Assembly (NCBI RefSeq): GCF_004348445.1
Contig: NZ_SMKV01000026.1
Location: 1 to 64,000, forward strand
DNA: 64,000 bases
From: Saccharopolyspora aridisoli
Lineage (GTDB): Bacteria; Actinomycetota; Actinomycetes; Mycobacteriales; Pseudonocardiaceae
Direction: 5' to 3'
Below the pieces are notes generated by a model, which was given only the letters and a program-made list of their open reading frames with translations, did not search any database and had not been told where the DNA came from. Made by a program: the position numbers and the translations under genes. Shown here piece by piece: positions 25,010 through 34,555 of this stretch. The first letter of the stretch is position 1, and each line of letters starts with the position of its first letter.

Positions 25010-26503
25010 TCACACCTCGCGCGGCATCTCCTTGACCTCGCGGCGCAGGATCTTGCCGGTCGGCCCCTTCGGCAGCTCCGGGACCAGCCAGATCTCGCGC
25101 GGGTACTTGTAGGCGGCGATGCGCTGCTTGACGAAATCGCGCAGCTCGTCCTCGGTGGCGTCCTGGCCGGGCTTGAGCGACACGGCCGCGCCGACCTCCT
25201 CGCCGAGGTCGGGGTGCTTGACGCCGACCACGGCGGCCTCGGCGACGGCCGGGTGCTCGTAGAGCACCTCCTCGACCTCACGCGGGTAGACGTTGTAGCC
25301 GCCGCGGATGATCAGGTCCTTCTTGCGGTCGACGATGAAGAAGTAACCGTCAGCGTCCTTGGTGGCGATGTCGCCGCTGTGGAACCAGCCGTCCTTGATC
25401 GCCTCGGCGGTCGCCTCCGGCCGGCCCCAGTAGCCCTTCATCACGTTCTCGCCGCGGATCACGATCTCGCCCGGCTCGTCGAGGCCGACCTCGTTGCCGT
25501 CGAGGTCGACGACCTTCATCTCGCAGCCGCGCACCGGCAGCCCGATGGAACCGGGCTTGCGCTCGTAGCCGGGCTGGTTGAACGAGGCCACCGGCGAGGT
25601 CTCGGACAGTCCGTAGCCCTCCAGCACCTGGCAGTCGAACTTCGCCTCGAAGCCGCGCAGCACCTCCACCGGCATAGCCGAACCACCGGTCGCGCAGGTG
25701 CGCAGCGAGCTCATGTCGGCGCCGTCGGCGTCGGGGTGGTTGAGCATCGCGGCGTACATGGTGGGCACGCCCTCGAAGATGGTGACCTTGTCGCGCGGCA
25801 CGATCTGCAGGGCCTTCGCCGGGTCGAACCGCGGCAGCAGGGTCAGGCACGCGCCGACCATCACCGAGGTGTTGAGCGCGCAGGTCAAGCCGAAGACGTG
25901 GAACAGCGGCAGGCAGCCCATCACCACGTCGTCAGGGGTGAGCTCGAACAGCGTCTCCACCGCCATCTCGGCGTTGGAGACGAGGTTGTGGTGGGTCAGC
26001 TCGGCACCCTTGGGCTTGCCGGTGGTCCCCGAGGTGTAGAGCAGCACGGCGGTGTCGGAATCAGTGCGCTCGACGGGTTCGGTGATCGGCTCGCCGCCGA
26101 GTTCGACCGGGCCGGTCGCCCCCACCACGAGTCCCGGGATTCCCACCTCCGCGGCAGCGGCAGGCACCGCGTCGCCGCCGCCGTCCCAGCCGTAGACCAG
26201 CGACATCTGCGAGTCGCGCAGGTAGTACTCGACCTCGCGGGCCTTGAGCAGCGGGTTCATCGGCACCACGGTCGCGCCTGCCAGCAGCGCGCCGTAGAAC
26301 AGGATCGGGAAGGCGGGAACGTTCGGCAGCACAAGACCAACTCGGTCACCAGGCGAGATGCCGCGTTCCCTCAGGTCACCGGCCACGGCTGCGGCCGAGG
26401 CGTGGAGCTGGGCGTAGCTGAGCACGTGCTCGTCGAAGCGGACCGCGGGCCGGTCGCCGTGCCGCTGAGCGGACGCGACAAGGTTCGCTGCCAGGTTGGT
26501 CAT
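25010..26503 (-). CDS. Long-chain fatty-acid-CoA ligase (FadD-like, ANL superfamily)
   Basis: Activates a carboxylic acid, probably a fatty acid, to its acyl-CoA through an acyl-adenylate. The 497 residues hold all adenylate-forming motifs: [18 protein letters not shown] (P-loop), GYGLSETSP, the FHSGDIA loop, [21 protein letters not shown] (hinge) and the C-terminal catalytic lysine in [10 protein letters not shown]. Length and the absence of extra domains fit a soluble short FadD-type enzyme. The start at 26503 (MTNLAANLV) follows GGAACGGA; the frame is open 23 codons further up without a site. It stands as a single gene with a strong terminator. Chain length preference cannot be told. Confidence 0.92.
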   Translation of the reverse strand: MTNLAANLVASAQRHGDRPAVRFDEHVLSYAQLHASAAAVAGDLRERGISPGDRVGLVLPNVPAFPILFYGALLAGATVVPMNPLLKAREVEYYLRDSQMSLVYGWDGGGDAVPAAAAEVGIPGLVVGATGPVELGGEPITEPVERTDSDTAVLLYTSGTTGKPKGAELTHHNLVSNAEMAVETLFELTPDDVVMGCLPLFHVFGLTCALNTSVMVGACLTLLPRFDPAKALQIVPRDKVTIFEGVPTMYAAMLNHPDADGADMSSLRTCATGGSAMPVEVLRGFEAKFDCQVLEGYGLSETSPVASFNQPGYERKPGSIGLPVRGCEMKVVDLDGNEVGLDEPGEIVIRGENVMKGYWGRPEATAEAIKDGWFHSGDIATKDADGYFFIVDRKKDLIIRGGYNVYPREVEEVLYEHPAVAEAAVVGVKHPDLGEEVGAAVSLKPGQDATEDELRDFVKQRIAAYKYPREIWLVPELPKGPTGKILRREVKEMPREV

Positions 26504-26676
26504 GTTCCGTTCCCGTCGTCGTTGAGGTGGTTCGGAGCAGGCGAGATCGTCGATCCCCAGCGGATCGTCCACGTTCCGCAGCCAGGTGGCAATCGTTCAG
26601 GTGTACATTTCGGTAACACGTAGACGTCATACCTGTGGCAATGCGCCGAACGGACGATCACCTGCGCCTCAGGCCC

Positions 26677-27375
26677 TCAGAGGAGCTGGGCTGCGAGTTC
26701 GGCGATCGTCGCGGCTTGCAAGTCGAACTCGTCCGCTCCGACCGGCTCGCCGTCGTCCTCACCTTCGCGGGCGATGTAGGCGGTGGCCATGCCCTGCTCC
26801 GCGGCGGCGCGCAGATCCCACGGGTGGGAGGCCACCATCAGCGCTCGCCCGGATTCGACGCGCATGAGCTCCAGCGCCTTGCGGTAGACCGACGGGTCCG
26901 GCTTGTAGGCGCCGACCAGCTCCGAAGACAGGGCGAACGCCCAGCGCAAGCCGCCGCGACGGGTGATCTCGGCCAGCGCGAGCATGGTCGTGTTGGACAG
27001 CGCGACGACGTTGAACCGGTCCCCCAGCGCGCCGACACCGGGCGCGGCGTCGGGCCAGGGCTTGGGCCGCAGACCTTCCGCGGCGAGCTCGGTCAGGGCG
27101 TCGTCGCCGAGCGAGACGTCGCTGGCCTTGACGGCGTGTTCCAGGGCCTCGCGGTTGAGCTCGTCCATCGGCCGGTACTCGCCGTCGGCCGCCTCGGACA
27201 GCAGCTCGTCGAGCCTGTTCAGCCAGGCGGTCGCGAGCGCGTCGCCTCTTTCCTCCGCTTCACCCGCCTCCGCCAGCGTTCCCTGGACCGCGGCGCGGAT
27301 CGAACCTCGTTCGTCGACAACGGTTCCCAGGACATCGAAGATCAGCACGGACAGGCGAGAGACATCGAGCGACAC
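26677..27375 (-). CDS. HAD-superfamily hydrolase, haloacid dehalogenase type II
   Basis: A 232-residue protein with the L-2-haloacid dehalogenase layout: nucleophile Asp in LIFDVLGTVVDE, the SNTT motif II, Lys in GAYKPDPSVY and the acidic loop near MVASHPWDLRAA. Type II members hydrolyse 2-haloalkanoic acids, but many are uncharacterised phosphatase-like enzymes, so the substrate is open. GTG at 27375 is chosen because homology begins at this point; upstream sequence in frame (to 27543) is not family-like. No clear ribosome binding site is seen. It shares the motif core with the second HAD gene at 61197 but is not closely similar. Confidence 0.85.
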   Translation of the reverse strand: MSLDVSRLSVLIFDVLGTVVDERGSIRAAVQGTLAEAGEAEERGDALATAWLNRLDELLSEAADGEYRPMDELNREALEHAVKASDVSLGDDALTELAAEGLRPKPWPDAAPGVGALGDRFNVVALSNTTMLALAEITRRGGLRWAFALSSELVGAYKPDPSVYRKALELMRVESGRALMVASHPWDLRAAAEQGMATAYIAREGEDDGEPVGADEFDLQAATIAELAAQLL

Positions 27376-27489
27376 CGGGTGATCATGCCTGTTACAACGC
27401 GAGATCACACCCCTTCGGGTGAACACGGTTCGGTCTCGAGTCGGCAGCCGAAGTAGCAAAAGTCGGAAGCAACTCGACCACTTCGCTGC

Positions 27490-28012
27490 GACCTCCATGG
27501 TCTCGCTCGGCCTGCACCTGCTCAAGCCGAGCCAGATCGTCACCGGTGGAACGGCCGGGCTGTCACTGCTGCTCAGCTACGGCGCCCTTCGGGGTGCTGC
27601 TCCACGTCGTCCACCGGCCGTTCATGGCTCGGCGGTGGCCGATGAGGGCCGCCGGTGCGCGGATCTCGATCGCGCTGATCTCCGCGTTCGCCCCGGTGAC
27701 GTGCAGCTGCTCGGCGCCCTGCACCTGCCGCAGTGCTAGGCGGCGGTCTGCGGCAACCTGCTCATCGGGATCGGGCTGCTGATCGTGCCCCGGCACGATT
27801 CCAGCCTCGGCGGGTTCGACGTGATGGCGTGATGGCCCAGGAACGGCTGCGGTGGCGGGCGGGCCACGTGCAGGTGGGTCTGGACGTGCTGGTGATCGCC
27901 GCCGCGCTGCTCCTCGTCTCCCCCACCGCGATGCTGATCGCGCCGCTGGGTGCGGTGCTGCTCAACGGGAATCGCGCGCTCAAGCACCGCCCGGGGCGGC
28001 ACCTGGGGCGTG
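27490..28012 (+). pseudogene. Frameshifted YitT-family membrane protein
   Basis: Three plus-strand frames joined in order give a typical YitT-like protein: VSLGLHLLKPSQIVTGGTAG with the conserved I-V-T-G-G-T-A-G loop; then PFGVLLHVVHRPFMA; then GNLLIGIGLLIVPRHDSSLG, a GGFDVMA loop, a stop, and finally AQERLRWRAGHVQVGLDVLV with more helices and a HRPGRHLG end. At least two frameshifts and one stop interrupt it. The fragments together span about 170 residues, somewhat less than a full gene. It was probably a functional transporter-like protein that has been inactivated recently, because codon bias is still high. Confidence 0.75.
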
Positions 28013-28151
28013 CTCGCGCGGGCGCGAAGCGGCGCTGTCGTCTACGAGGACGACCGTCGGGTTCGGCTTCGCACAGCGCGGATGAGGTCTTGGAGCGTGG
28101 TAGTTTTCCCGCGTTGACGAGGGATGTGTGCGATCTGCTGCGGAGGCTCGC

Positions 28152-28805
28152 TTGAGCACCGGACTTCCTGACTTCGACGCCGTCTACCGGGGCGAAGCGC
28201 CGGTGACCGAAGACGCGCGCGTGCCGTGGAACATCGGCGTGCCGCAACCGGCCGTCGCCGAGGTCATCGAGCGCGGGGAGATCGTCGGTCCGGTCCTCGA
28301 CGCCGGGTGCGGCGTCGGCGTCACCACTCGGGAGCTGGCTGCCCGCGGCTTCGAAGTGCTGGGCGTGGACCTGTCCGAGACCGCCATCGCACAAGCCGAG
28401 TACGCCCGCGACGAACGGCACGCCTCGGCGACGTTCCAGGTCGGCGACATCACCGAGTTCTCCGGCCACGACGGGCACTTCGGCACGATCATCGACAGCA
28501 CCCTGTTCCACTCCATGCCCGTCGAGAGCCGCGCCGCCTACGTCGCCGCCATCGCCCGCGCAGCACGCGAGGGCGCACGGCTGCACATGCTGGTGTTCGA
28601 CAAGGGCGCGTTCCCGGAAGGCGGCGGACCCAACGCCGTCGACGCCGACGAACTGCGCGCGGCGCTCGCCGAGCACTGGACGATCGACTCGATCGAGCCG
28701 AGCACCATCGCCGGTTTCCTGCCCGCCGGGGTCGGCGCCCACCACCCGGCCGACGACGCGGGACGGGCGCTCGTTCCGGCCCACTTCCTCACCGCGCACC
28801 GCTGA
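28152..28805 (+). CDS. Class I SAM-dependent methyltransferase, small-molecule type
   Basis: A 217-residue Rossmann methyltransferase. Motif I is VLDAGCGVGVTTRELA, motif II VLGVDLSETAI, motif III around TFQVGDITEFSG, and GTIIDSTLFHSMP follows. The N-terminal FDAVYRGEAPVTEDARVPWNIG is typical of the thiopurine-methyltransferase-like group in actinomycetes, where the substrates are generally unknown. The start is taken as TTG at 28152, because GGAGG lies 5 nt upstream and homologues begin with xSTGLPDFD; a GTG at 28128 has no site. The next gene starts only 4 bp after its stop, so it is cotranscribed with the APC permease. Confidence 0.82.
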   Translation: MSTGLPDFDAVYRGEAPVTEDARVPWNIGVPQPAVAEVIERGEIVGPVLDAGCGVGVTTRELAARGFEVLGVDLSETAIAQAEYARDERHASATFQVGDITEFSGHDGHFGTIIDSTLFHSMPVESRAAYVAAIARAAREGARLHMLVFDKGAFPEGGGPNAVDADELRAALAEHWTIDSIEPSTIAGFLPAGVGAHHPADDAGRALVPAHFLTAHR

Positions 28806-28809
28806 TCCG

Positions 28810-30072
28810 GTGCCGGTCGTGACGCCGAACCCACCGTCCTCGGGTGCGCCGCTGGCACGGCGGTTGGGCACCGTCGATGCGACCGCGATCGGCCTGGGCT
28901 CGATGCTGGGTGCCGGAGTGTTCGCGGTGTTCGCACCCGCCGCTGCCGCCGCCGGTACCGGCTTGCTGTTCGCCCTGGTCATCGCCGGGTTCATCGCCTA
29001 CTGCAACGCCACGAGCTCGGCGCAGCTGGCGGCTGTCCACCCGGCGTCGGGTGGCACCTACGTCTACGGCCGCGCCCGGCTGGGCCACTGGTGGGGTTTC
29101 ACCGCCGGGTGGGGTTTCGTGGTCGGGAAGACGGCCAGCTGCGCGGCGATGGCCCTGACCTTCGCGGCCTACGCCGCACCGGGCCTCGAACGACCAGCCG
29201 CCGCGCTGGCGGTCGCGGTGCTCGCGGCCGTCAACTACGTCGGCATCACCCGCACCGCCGCTCTGACCCGCATCCTGCTGGTGCTGGTGCTGCTCGTGCT
29301 TGCCGGTTCGGCGACGCTGCTCTACCCGTCCGCCGAGCCCATCGGTGCGCACGACTGGTTGCCGCGCGGGCCGGTGGGCGTGCTGCAGGCATCCGGTCTG
29401 CTGTTCTTCGCCTTCGCCGGATACGCCCGCATCGCCACACTCGGCGAAGAGGTCCGCGATCCGGCGCGCACCATCCCGCGTGCGGTCCTGCTGGCCCTCC
29501 CGATCGCCGCCGTCACCTACGGCGTCGTCGGACTTGCCGTGCTGATGGTCCTCGGCCCGCACGCGCTGGCCGCCAGCACCGCGCCGATCGCCGACGCGCT
29601 CACCGCGGCCGGGTACGCGCAGCTGACGCCGGTGGTGCGGATCGGCGCGGCGACCGCCAGCCTCGGCGCGCTGCTCGCGCTGATCGCCGGTGTCGGACGC
29701 ACCGGGCTGGCGATGGCCCGCGAGGGAGACCTGCCGCGCTACCTCGCGGCGGTGCACCCGCGCTTCCAGGTCCCGCACCACGCCGAGCTGAGCCTCGCCG
29801 TGGTGGTGATCGTGCTGGTGCTCACCACAGACCTGCGCGGTGCGATCGGGTTCTCGAGCTTCGGCGTGCTGGTGTACTACGCGATCGCCAACGCCGCCGC
29901 CTTCACCCAGCCACAGGCCGAACGCCGGTGGCCGAAGGCGCTCAACGCCGCCGGGCTGGCGGGGTGCCTGCTGCTGGCCGCGACGCTGCCATGGACCTCG
30001 GTGGTGGCCGGCCTGGCGGTGTTCGCCGCCGGGCTCGGCCTTCGCCTGCTCAGCAGGGCACGCTCGGGTTGA
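28810..30072 (+). CDS. APC-superfamily amino acid/polyamine permease
   Basis: A 420-residue integral membrane protein with about 12 hydrophobic segments. The first helix contains the APC glycine-rich start IGLGSMLGAGVFAVFAPAA; other family features are SGGTYVYGRARLGHWWGFTAGW, EEVRDPARTIPRA and GVGRTGLAMAREGDLPRYLA. It most likely imports an amino acid or amine with cation coupling; the substrate is unknown. The GTG start at 28810 lies 4 bp after the methyltransferase stop (a GTG at 28819 is possible). Its 3' end overlaps the 3' end of the convergent SARP gene by 23 bp, an unusual arrangement that implies transcriptional interference. Confidence 0.85.
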   Translation: MPVVTPNPPSSGAPLARRLGTVDATAIGLGSMLGAGVFAVFAPAAAAAGTGLLFALVIAGFIAYCNATSSAQLAAVHPASGGTYVYGRARLGHWWGFTAGWGFVVGKTASCAAMALTFAAYAAPGLERPAAALAVAVLAAVNYVGITRTAALTRILLVLVLLVLAGSATLLYPSAEPIGAHDWLPRGPVGVLQASGLLFFAFAGYARIATLGEEVRDPARTIPRAVLLALPIAAVTYGVVGLAVLMVLGPHALAASTAPIADALTAAGYAQLTPVVRIGAATASLGALLALIAGVGRTGLAMAREGDLPRYLAAVHPRFQVPHHAELSLAVVVIVLVLTTDLRGAIGFSSFGVLVYYAIANAAAFTQPQAERRWPKALNAAGLAGCLLLAATLPWTSVVAGLAVFAAGLGLRLLSRARSG

Positions 30073-33019
30073 TGTCCGCGTTCAACCTCCTTCGCAGCTC
30101 GCCGGCCTCCGGAGCGTCGAGCTCCTCGTAGACCCGCACCGCCGTTTCCCAGTGGCGCGTGGCTGATTCGCGCCTGCCCGCCGCGTCGTGCAGATCGCCG
30201 AGCCCGGTGTGGGCGCGGGCCCGCACGTAGTTGCTGCACCCGCTGTTGGCCACGCCCAGGGCGTGCAGGTGGCAGCGTCTCGCTTCCGCCTCGTCGCCCA
30301 TCGCTGCGTGGGTCTCGGCCAGCGCGATGAGCGCGATCGCCTCCAGGTTCGCCGACCGCATCTGACGCGCGAAGACCAGTGCCGCGCGGTGGCCTTCCAG
30401 CGCCTGCGGGTGGTCACCGAGACAACGCCGGATGGTGCCCAGCCGGTGCAACGTCATGCCTTCGAGGAACCGGAACTTGCTGCGGCGGGCGAGCACCAGC
30501 GCGCGCTCGGCGTGCTCGGCCGCCTCGGCGAACCGGTGCAGGTCCCGGTAGAGGCCGGCCAACGCGTAGGACGCGTCGGCCTCAGCCGGCCGGTACTCGT
30601 GCGCTGCAGCCACCCGGGAGGCTTCCCGCAGGCACTCCAGCGACTCCTCGTGCCGCCCCCATCGGCGGTGCAACCGTCCGAGGCAGATCATCGGCCGCAG
30701 GCCCAGCAACCGCAGCCCGGCCTGCTGGTAGAGCCGCGTCGAACGCCGCAGGTGGTTCAGCGCCAGCTCGGTGTGCCCGGTGAACACGCAGAGCTCCCCC
30801 AGGCTCTGCAGCACAGCAGCGGTTCCGGCTGGCCCGACGGCCGTGCGCAGCGCCCGTTCCAGCAGGTCGCGGGCCGCTGCGAAGTCGTTGCGTCGGCAAT
30901 GCGCCACACCCAAGCCGCGCAGCGCGACTCCCTCTCCGACCCGATCACCGCGCCGCACGGCGATCTGCAGCGCCTTGCCGTGGAGTCGCAGAGCCGCGTC
31001 GACGTGCCAGCCGAAGTCGAGCGCCGCGTCCAGCACGATGGCGAAATCGACCGCGTAGTGCTCGAATTCGCCATCGACGATCTCTGCGATGCGCACCATG
31101 GTGTCGCGCTTGTCGTCGAGCCAGCGGGCCGCGTCCTCGTGGTCGCGGATCGGTGGCGCGGGGAAGACAGGTTCCGGCGCCGGAAGCGAGCCCGGGGCGA
31201 GGAATCCGGACGCGGTGGTGGCCACCTGCGAGTAGTAGTCGTAGAGCCGCCGCAGCGCTTCCCGCCGCTCGGTGGCGTTCTCGGTGGTGCTGGACAGCTC
31301 GGCGGCGTAGGTCCCCAGCAGGTCGTGCAGCCGGACCCGCTTGCCCGCGACCTCCTCTACCAGGTGTGCGCGCACCAGCTCTACCAGTCCCCGGCGGATC
31401 ACGCGGACGTCATCCTCCCCTGCCAGCGCGGCCAGCGAGTAGGCGTCCACCTCCTCGCCAAGGTGCAGTCCGAGCAGCCGGAACAACTTCGCCTCGGCCA
31501 CCGACAGGTTCCGGTAGGACGCGGCGAAGATGGTGCGCACCGACGCCTGCGGGTCACCGCTGTCGAGCAGGTCCAGACGCGCCTGGGCGCACCCGAATTC
31601 GGCGATGGTCTGGCTGATGCCGCGGTTGCGGTGCCGCCGCACGCGTTCCGCGGCGATGCGCAGCGCCAGCGGCAACCGGGCGCAGCACTCGATGAGCTCG
31701 TCCACGGAGCCCTCGTCGGTGACCAGGTCGCCCAGCAGTTCCTTGAGCAGCAGCCGCGCCTCGTCCGCGGACATCCGGTCCAGCTCGACCAGGTGCGCTC
31801 CGTGCCCGACGAGCAGTCCGTCGAGCTGGTGGCGGCTGGTGACCACCACCGCGCAGTCGGAGTTGCCGGGCAGCAGCGGACGCACCTGCTCGGCGCTGGC
31901 GGCGTTGTCCAGCACCAGCAGCACCCGCTTGCCGTCGAGGAGGCTGCGCAGCCGGCTGCCGCGCTCGGCCGGGTCCAGCGGTACGTCCTTGCCGTCCACG
32001 CCCAGCGCCCGCAGCCATCCGGCCAGCACGTCGCCGGGTTCAGCCGGTGTTCCGGTGCCGAACCCGCGCAGGTCGGTGTAGAGCTGACCGTCCGAGAAGC
32101 GGGTTTTGACCCGGTGCGCCCAGCGCAGCGCCAGCGAGGTCTTGCCTGCTCCGGCCGTGCCGACGATCACCGCGATCGGGATCGTGCGGGACTTGGCGTC
32201 GAGCATCGCGTCCAGCTCGGACAGCGGGAGTTCGCGGCCGACGAAATCCGATGCGCTGTGCGGCAGTTGAGCGGGTACCTGCGTCCTTCCCATGACCTCG
32301 ACCGCTTCGCCCGCGCGGATCTGACCGTGCAGGGCGCGCAGTTCCGGCCCCGGGTCCAGGCCGAGCTCGTCGTTGAGCACCTCGCACGCGTGCTGGTAGG
32401 CCGACAGCGCCTCGGCCTGCCGCCCGCTGCGGTAGAGCGCGAGCATCAGCAGGCCGTGCAACCGCTCCCGGAGCGGATCGCGGTGCACCGCATCGAGCAG
32501 TTCGCGCGCGAGGGCCTCGTGCCGACCGGCCCGCAGCTCGGCGGCGTAGCACTCCTCCACGGCCAACGACCGCTGCTCAGTGAGCCGTTCGACGACGGAG
32601 TTGACGTCGGGCAGGTCGACCTCCTGGTACGGCCTTCCCCGCCACAAGCCCAGCGCGCGCCGCAACAGCCCGGCCGCACGGGTCGGATCGGGCTCGCCCG
32701 CCGCTTCGTCGAGCAACGCCGCGAAGACCGCCGCGTCGAGTTCTCCCCTCTCGACCCGCAGGCAGTAACCAGCGGGGCCGTAGGTCAGTCGGTCCGGGTC
32801 GTCGAGTTCCCGGCGCAGCCGGTGAACGTGCACCTGAAGCCGGCTCGCCCCGTGCTCGTCCGACTCACCCCACAGCGCTTCCAACAGGACGGTCACCGGT
32901 ACCGGTTCGTTGGCGTGGGCGAGCAGAACCGCCAGCAGGCTGCGCCGCAGCGCGCCGGTCAACGGCGCCGCTCTGTCCCCGTCGAACATCCGGACCGGTC
33001 CAAGGACTTCGAACCGCAT
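30050..33019 (-). CDS. AfsR/SARP-type regulator with NB-ARC ATPase and TPR domains
   Basis: A 989-residue transcriptional regulator. Residues 1-95 form an OmpR-like winged helix (MRFEVLGPVRMFDGDRA through VHRLRRELDDPDRLTYGPAGYCL); residues 100-250 form the bacterial transcriptional activation domain with the GLWRGRPYQEVDLP and DPLRERLHGLLMLALYRSGRQAEAL blocks; a STAND-class NTPase follows with Walker A GTAGAGKTS (about 283-291), LLVLDNAAS (Walker B) and LPLALRI; the C-terminal half consists of tetratricopeptide repeats. Full-length AfsR has the same order and activates secondary metabolism in Streptomyces. ATG at 33019 follows GGGGGAAG; the open frame upstream is not conserved. No biosynthetic cluster adjoins it, so it may be a global regulator. 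Confidence 0.92.
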   Translation of the reverse strand: MRFEVLGPVRMFDGDRAAPLTGALRRSLLAVLLAHANEPVPVTVLLEALWGESDEHGASRLQVHVHRLRRELDDPDRLTYGPAGYCLRVERGELDAAVFAALLDEAAGEPDPTRAAGLLRRALGLWRGRPYQEVDLPDVNSVVERLTEQRSLAVEECYAAELRAGRHEALARELLDAVHRDPLRERLHGLLMLALYRSGRQAEALSAYQHACEVLNDELGLDPGPELRALHGQIRAGEAVEVMGRTQVPAQLPHSASDFVGRELPLSELDAMLDAKSRTIPIAVIVGTAGAGKTSLALRWAHRVKTRFSDGQLYTDLRGFGTGTPAEPGDVLAGWLRALGVDGKDVPLDPAERGSRLRSLLDGKRVLLVLDNAASAEQVRPLLPGNSDCAVVVTSRHQLDGLLVGHGAHLVELDRMSADEARLLLKELLGDLVTDEGSVDELIECCARLPLALRIAAERVRRHRNRGISQTIAEFGCAQARLDLLDSGDPQASVRTIFAASYRNLSVAEAKLFRLLGLHLGEEVDAYSLAALAGEDDVRVIRRGLVELVRAHLVEEVAGKRVRLHDLLGTYAAELSSTTENATERREALRRLYDYYSQVATTASGFLAPGSLPAPEPVFPAPPIRDHEDAARWLDDKRDTMVRIAEIVDGEFEHYAVDFAIVLDAALDFGWHVDAALRLHGKALQIAVRRGDRVGEGVALRGLGVAHCRRNDFAAARDLLERALRTAVGPAGTAAVLQSLGELCVFTGHTELALNHLRRSTRLYQQAGLRLLGLRPMICLGRLHRRWGRHEESLECLREASRVAAAHEYRPAEADASYALAGLYRDLHRFAEAAEHAERALVLARRSKFRFLEGMTLHRLGTIRRCLGDHPQALEGHRAALVFARQMRSANLEAIALIALAETHAAMGDEAEARRCHLHALGVANSGCSNYVRARAHTGLGDLHDAAGRRESATRHWETAVRVYEELDAPEAGELRRRLNADINPSVPC

Positions 33020-33815
33020 CTCGCTTCCCCCAGAAATCCACAAACGATCTATCTTGCCGCACTCCGCCCTTCGCCGCTGCCTCCGGAAAGCGGCGAGAAA
33101 GCCACGCCGCGCACATTGGCCGCACATCGTCGGCCAACTCAACAAAAAGCACTCGAATGAGTGGTACCGAGTACCTGTTCGATACAGGTTCACATTTCGG
33201 ATAGCGCGAACGGCCGGGCGACAACAGGTCCTCAGCGAATGGAGCGACTTGTCCGAGAGCCCGAACCGCTCGCGACGACGCGACGGCCGGGGCCGCGGGA
33301 ACGTCAGAGGTGATCCGACCTCTCGGGTCGGCGTGTGATCGGCTTCCGGCCTGCTGGCGAAGCAGGGCGGGGCCATGCGGTTCCTACAGGCGTGGCCAGA
33401 AAATACGATGATGCATCGCTACACCCCCAGGTGTTCGCGTAGCTTCTTCCCCAGAGCTCGGTGGTTGAACCACCGGCGTCGGTTCCGATGATGACCGTTC
33501 CCCCGAACAGCGCACAAGCTCTCAGGCCGAACAATTTTCGACGCTTGCCGCCGCCGCCATTCTGACCTGGCGCAACGCGGTGCGAATTGATTCGATCCAA
33601 TGCGCTCCGACACGCCGAGGTCGTGTCGGACCTCGCGTGCGGACCACTTCCGAACGACAGATCGGTGGTGAGGCGGCCCCCTCATCCGCCTCACCACCGC
33701 GCGCCGAGAATACGACGGAAGACGGATCGTTGCGAGATCAAACACCCCTGCCACCAGCGTGCTTTCGCCCACTCGCGATCTGCCGAGGCCACCCGGTTGG
33801 GTTAATGTCCACACC
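33020..33815. other. 796-bp divergent intergenic region between SARP regulator and carbonic anhydrase
   Basis: AT-richer than its surroundings, especially 33120-33200 and 33380-33560. It must contain the promoters of both genes. No complete gene is evident; short frames on both strands lack starts and family resemblance. A perfect inverted repeat lies at 33663-33699 (separate entry). Confidence 0.4.
33663..33699. repeat. Perfect 14-bp inverted repeat in the SARP/carbonic anhydrase gap
   Basis: CGGTGGTGAGGCGG (33663-33676) and its exact complement (33686-33699) flank a 9-nt loop, 117 bp before the carbonic anhydrase start. No gene ends nearby, so it is not an ordinary terminator; a hairpin in an unseen transcript or an operator is possible. 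Confidence 0.6.
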
Positions 33816-34448
33816 ATGAACCGCACGCCATCCACGCCTGCCGATGCGTTCGCGACGCTCCTGGAAGGCAACCAGCGCTTCGTCGAGAGCACCCGGCTGC
33901 ACCCCAACCAGGACGCCGACCACCGCGCCTCCCTGGCGCCGGGCCAGGCGCCGTTCGCGGTGCTGTTCGGCTGCTCCGACTCCCGCCTCGCAGCGGAGAT
34001 CATCTTCGACCGCGGCCTGGGCGACCTGTTCGTCGTGCGCACCGCCGGTCAGGTGACCGGTTCGGAGGTGCTGGGCAGCATCGAGTACGGCGTGGGGGTG
34101 CTGCGCACTCCTCTGGTCGTGGTGCTCGGACACGACTCCTGCGGCGCGGTCGTCGCGGCGCGGCAGGCGGTCGTGGAAGGCACCAACCCGCCCGGGTACC
34201 TGCGCGACATCGTCGAGCGGGTGACGCCGAGCGTGCTGGCCGCCAGGGCCGCCGGTGAGGACGACGTGGACGGCATCGTCGACGTCCACATCCAGCGCAC
34301 CAGCGAGCTGTTGGTCGAGCGGTCCTCGCTGCTGGCCGACGAGATCGCCGCCGGCCGCTGCGCCGTGGCGGGCCTGTCCTACCGGTTGGCCGACGGCACG
34401 GTTCGCCTGGTGGCCAGCCACGGCCCGCTGGAGCTCACCGCCGCCTAG
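33816..34448 (+). CDS. Beta-class carbonic anhydrase
   Basis: Interconverts CO2 and bicarbonate, supplying bicarbonate to carboxylases or balancing pH. The 210-residue protein carries the beta-class zinc site: Cys53-x-Asp55-x-Arg57 in FGCSDSR, and His106/Cys109 in LGHDSCGAV. Other family blocks are VVRTAGQVTG and GSIEYGVGVL. ATG at 33816 has no good ribosome binding site, and a TTAATG-type -10 element lies about 12 nt upstream, so the mRNA may be nearly leaderless. It is 107 bp upstream of the glycosyltransferase/acyltransferase fusion on the same strand, probably without functional link. Confidence 0.94.
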   Translation: MNRTPSTPADAFATLLEGNQRFVESTRLHPNQDADHRASLAPGQAPFAVLFGCSDSRLAAEIIFDRGLGDLFVVRTAGQVTGSEVLGSIEYGVGVLRTPLVVVLGHDSCGAVVAARQAVVEGTNPPGYLRDIVERVTPSVLAARAAGEDDVDGIVDVHIQRTSELLVERSSLLADEIAAGRCAVAGLSYRLADGTVRLVASHGPLELTAA

Positions 34449-34555
34449 CGGCACCGGCCACTGTGGATGATGACCGCGGTGACCGTTCTCGGGAAGCCGG
34501 TCCTCTCGTCAAGCGTTAGCCTGCGATGGCACGTGCGGCGAAAGGAACCGGCAGC

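Noticed and set aside
30188-33160. 990-codon plus-strand frame opposite the SARP regulator
   Set aside because: Composition is Arg/Val/Gln-rich without family motifs, and the minus strand encodes a complete AfsR-like protein.
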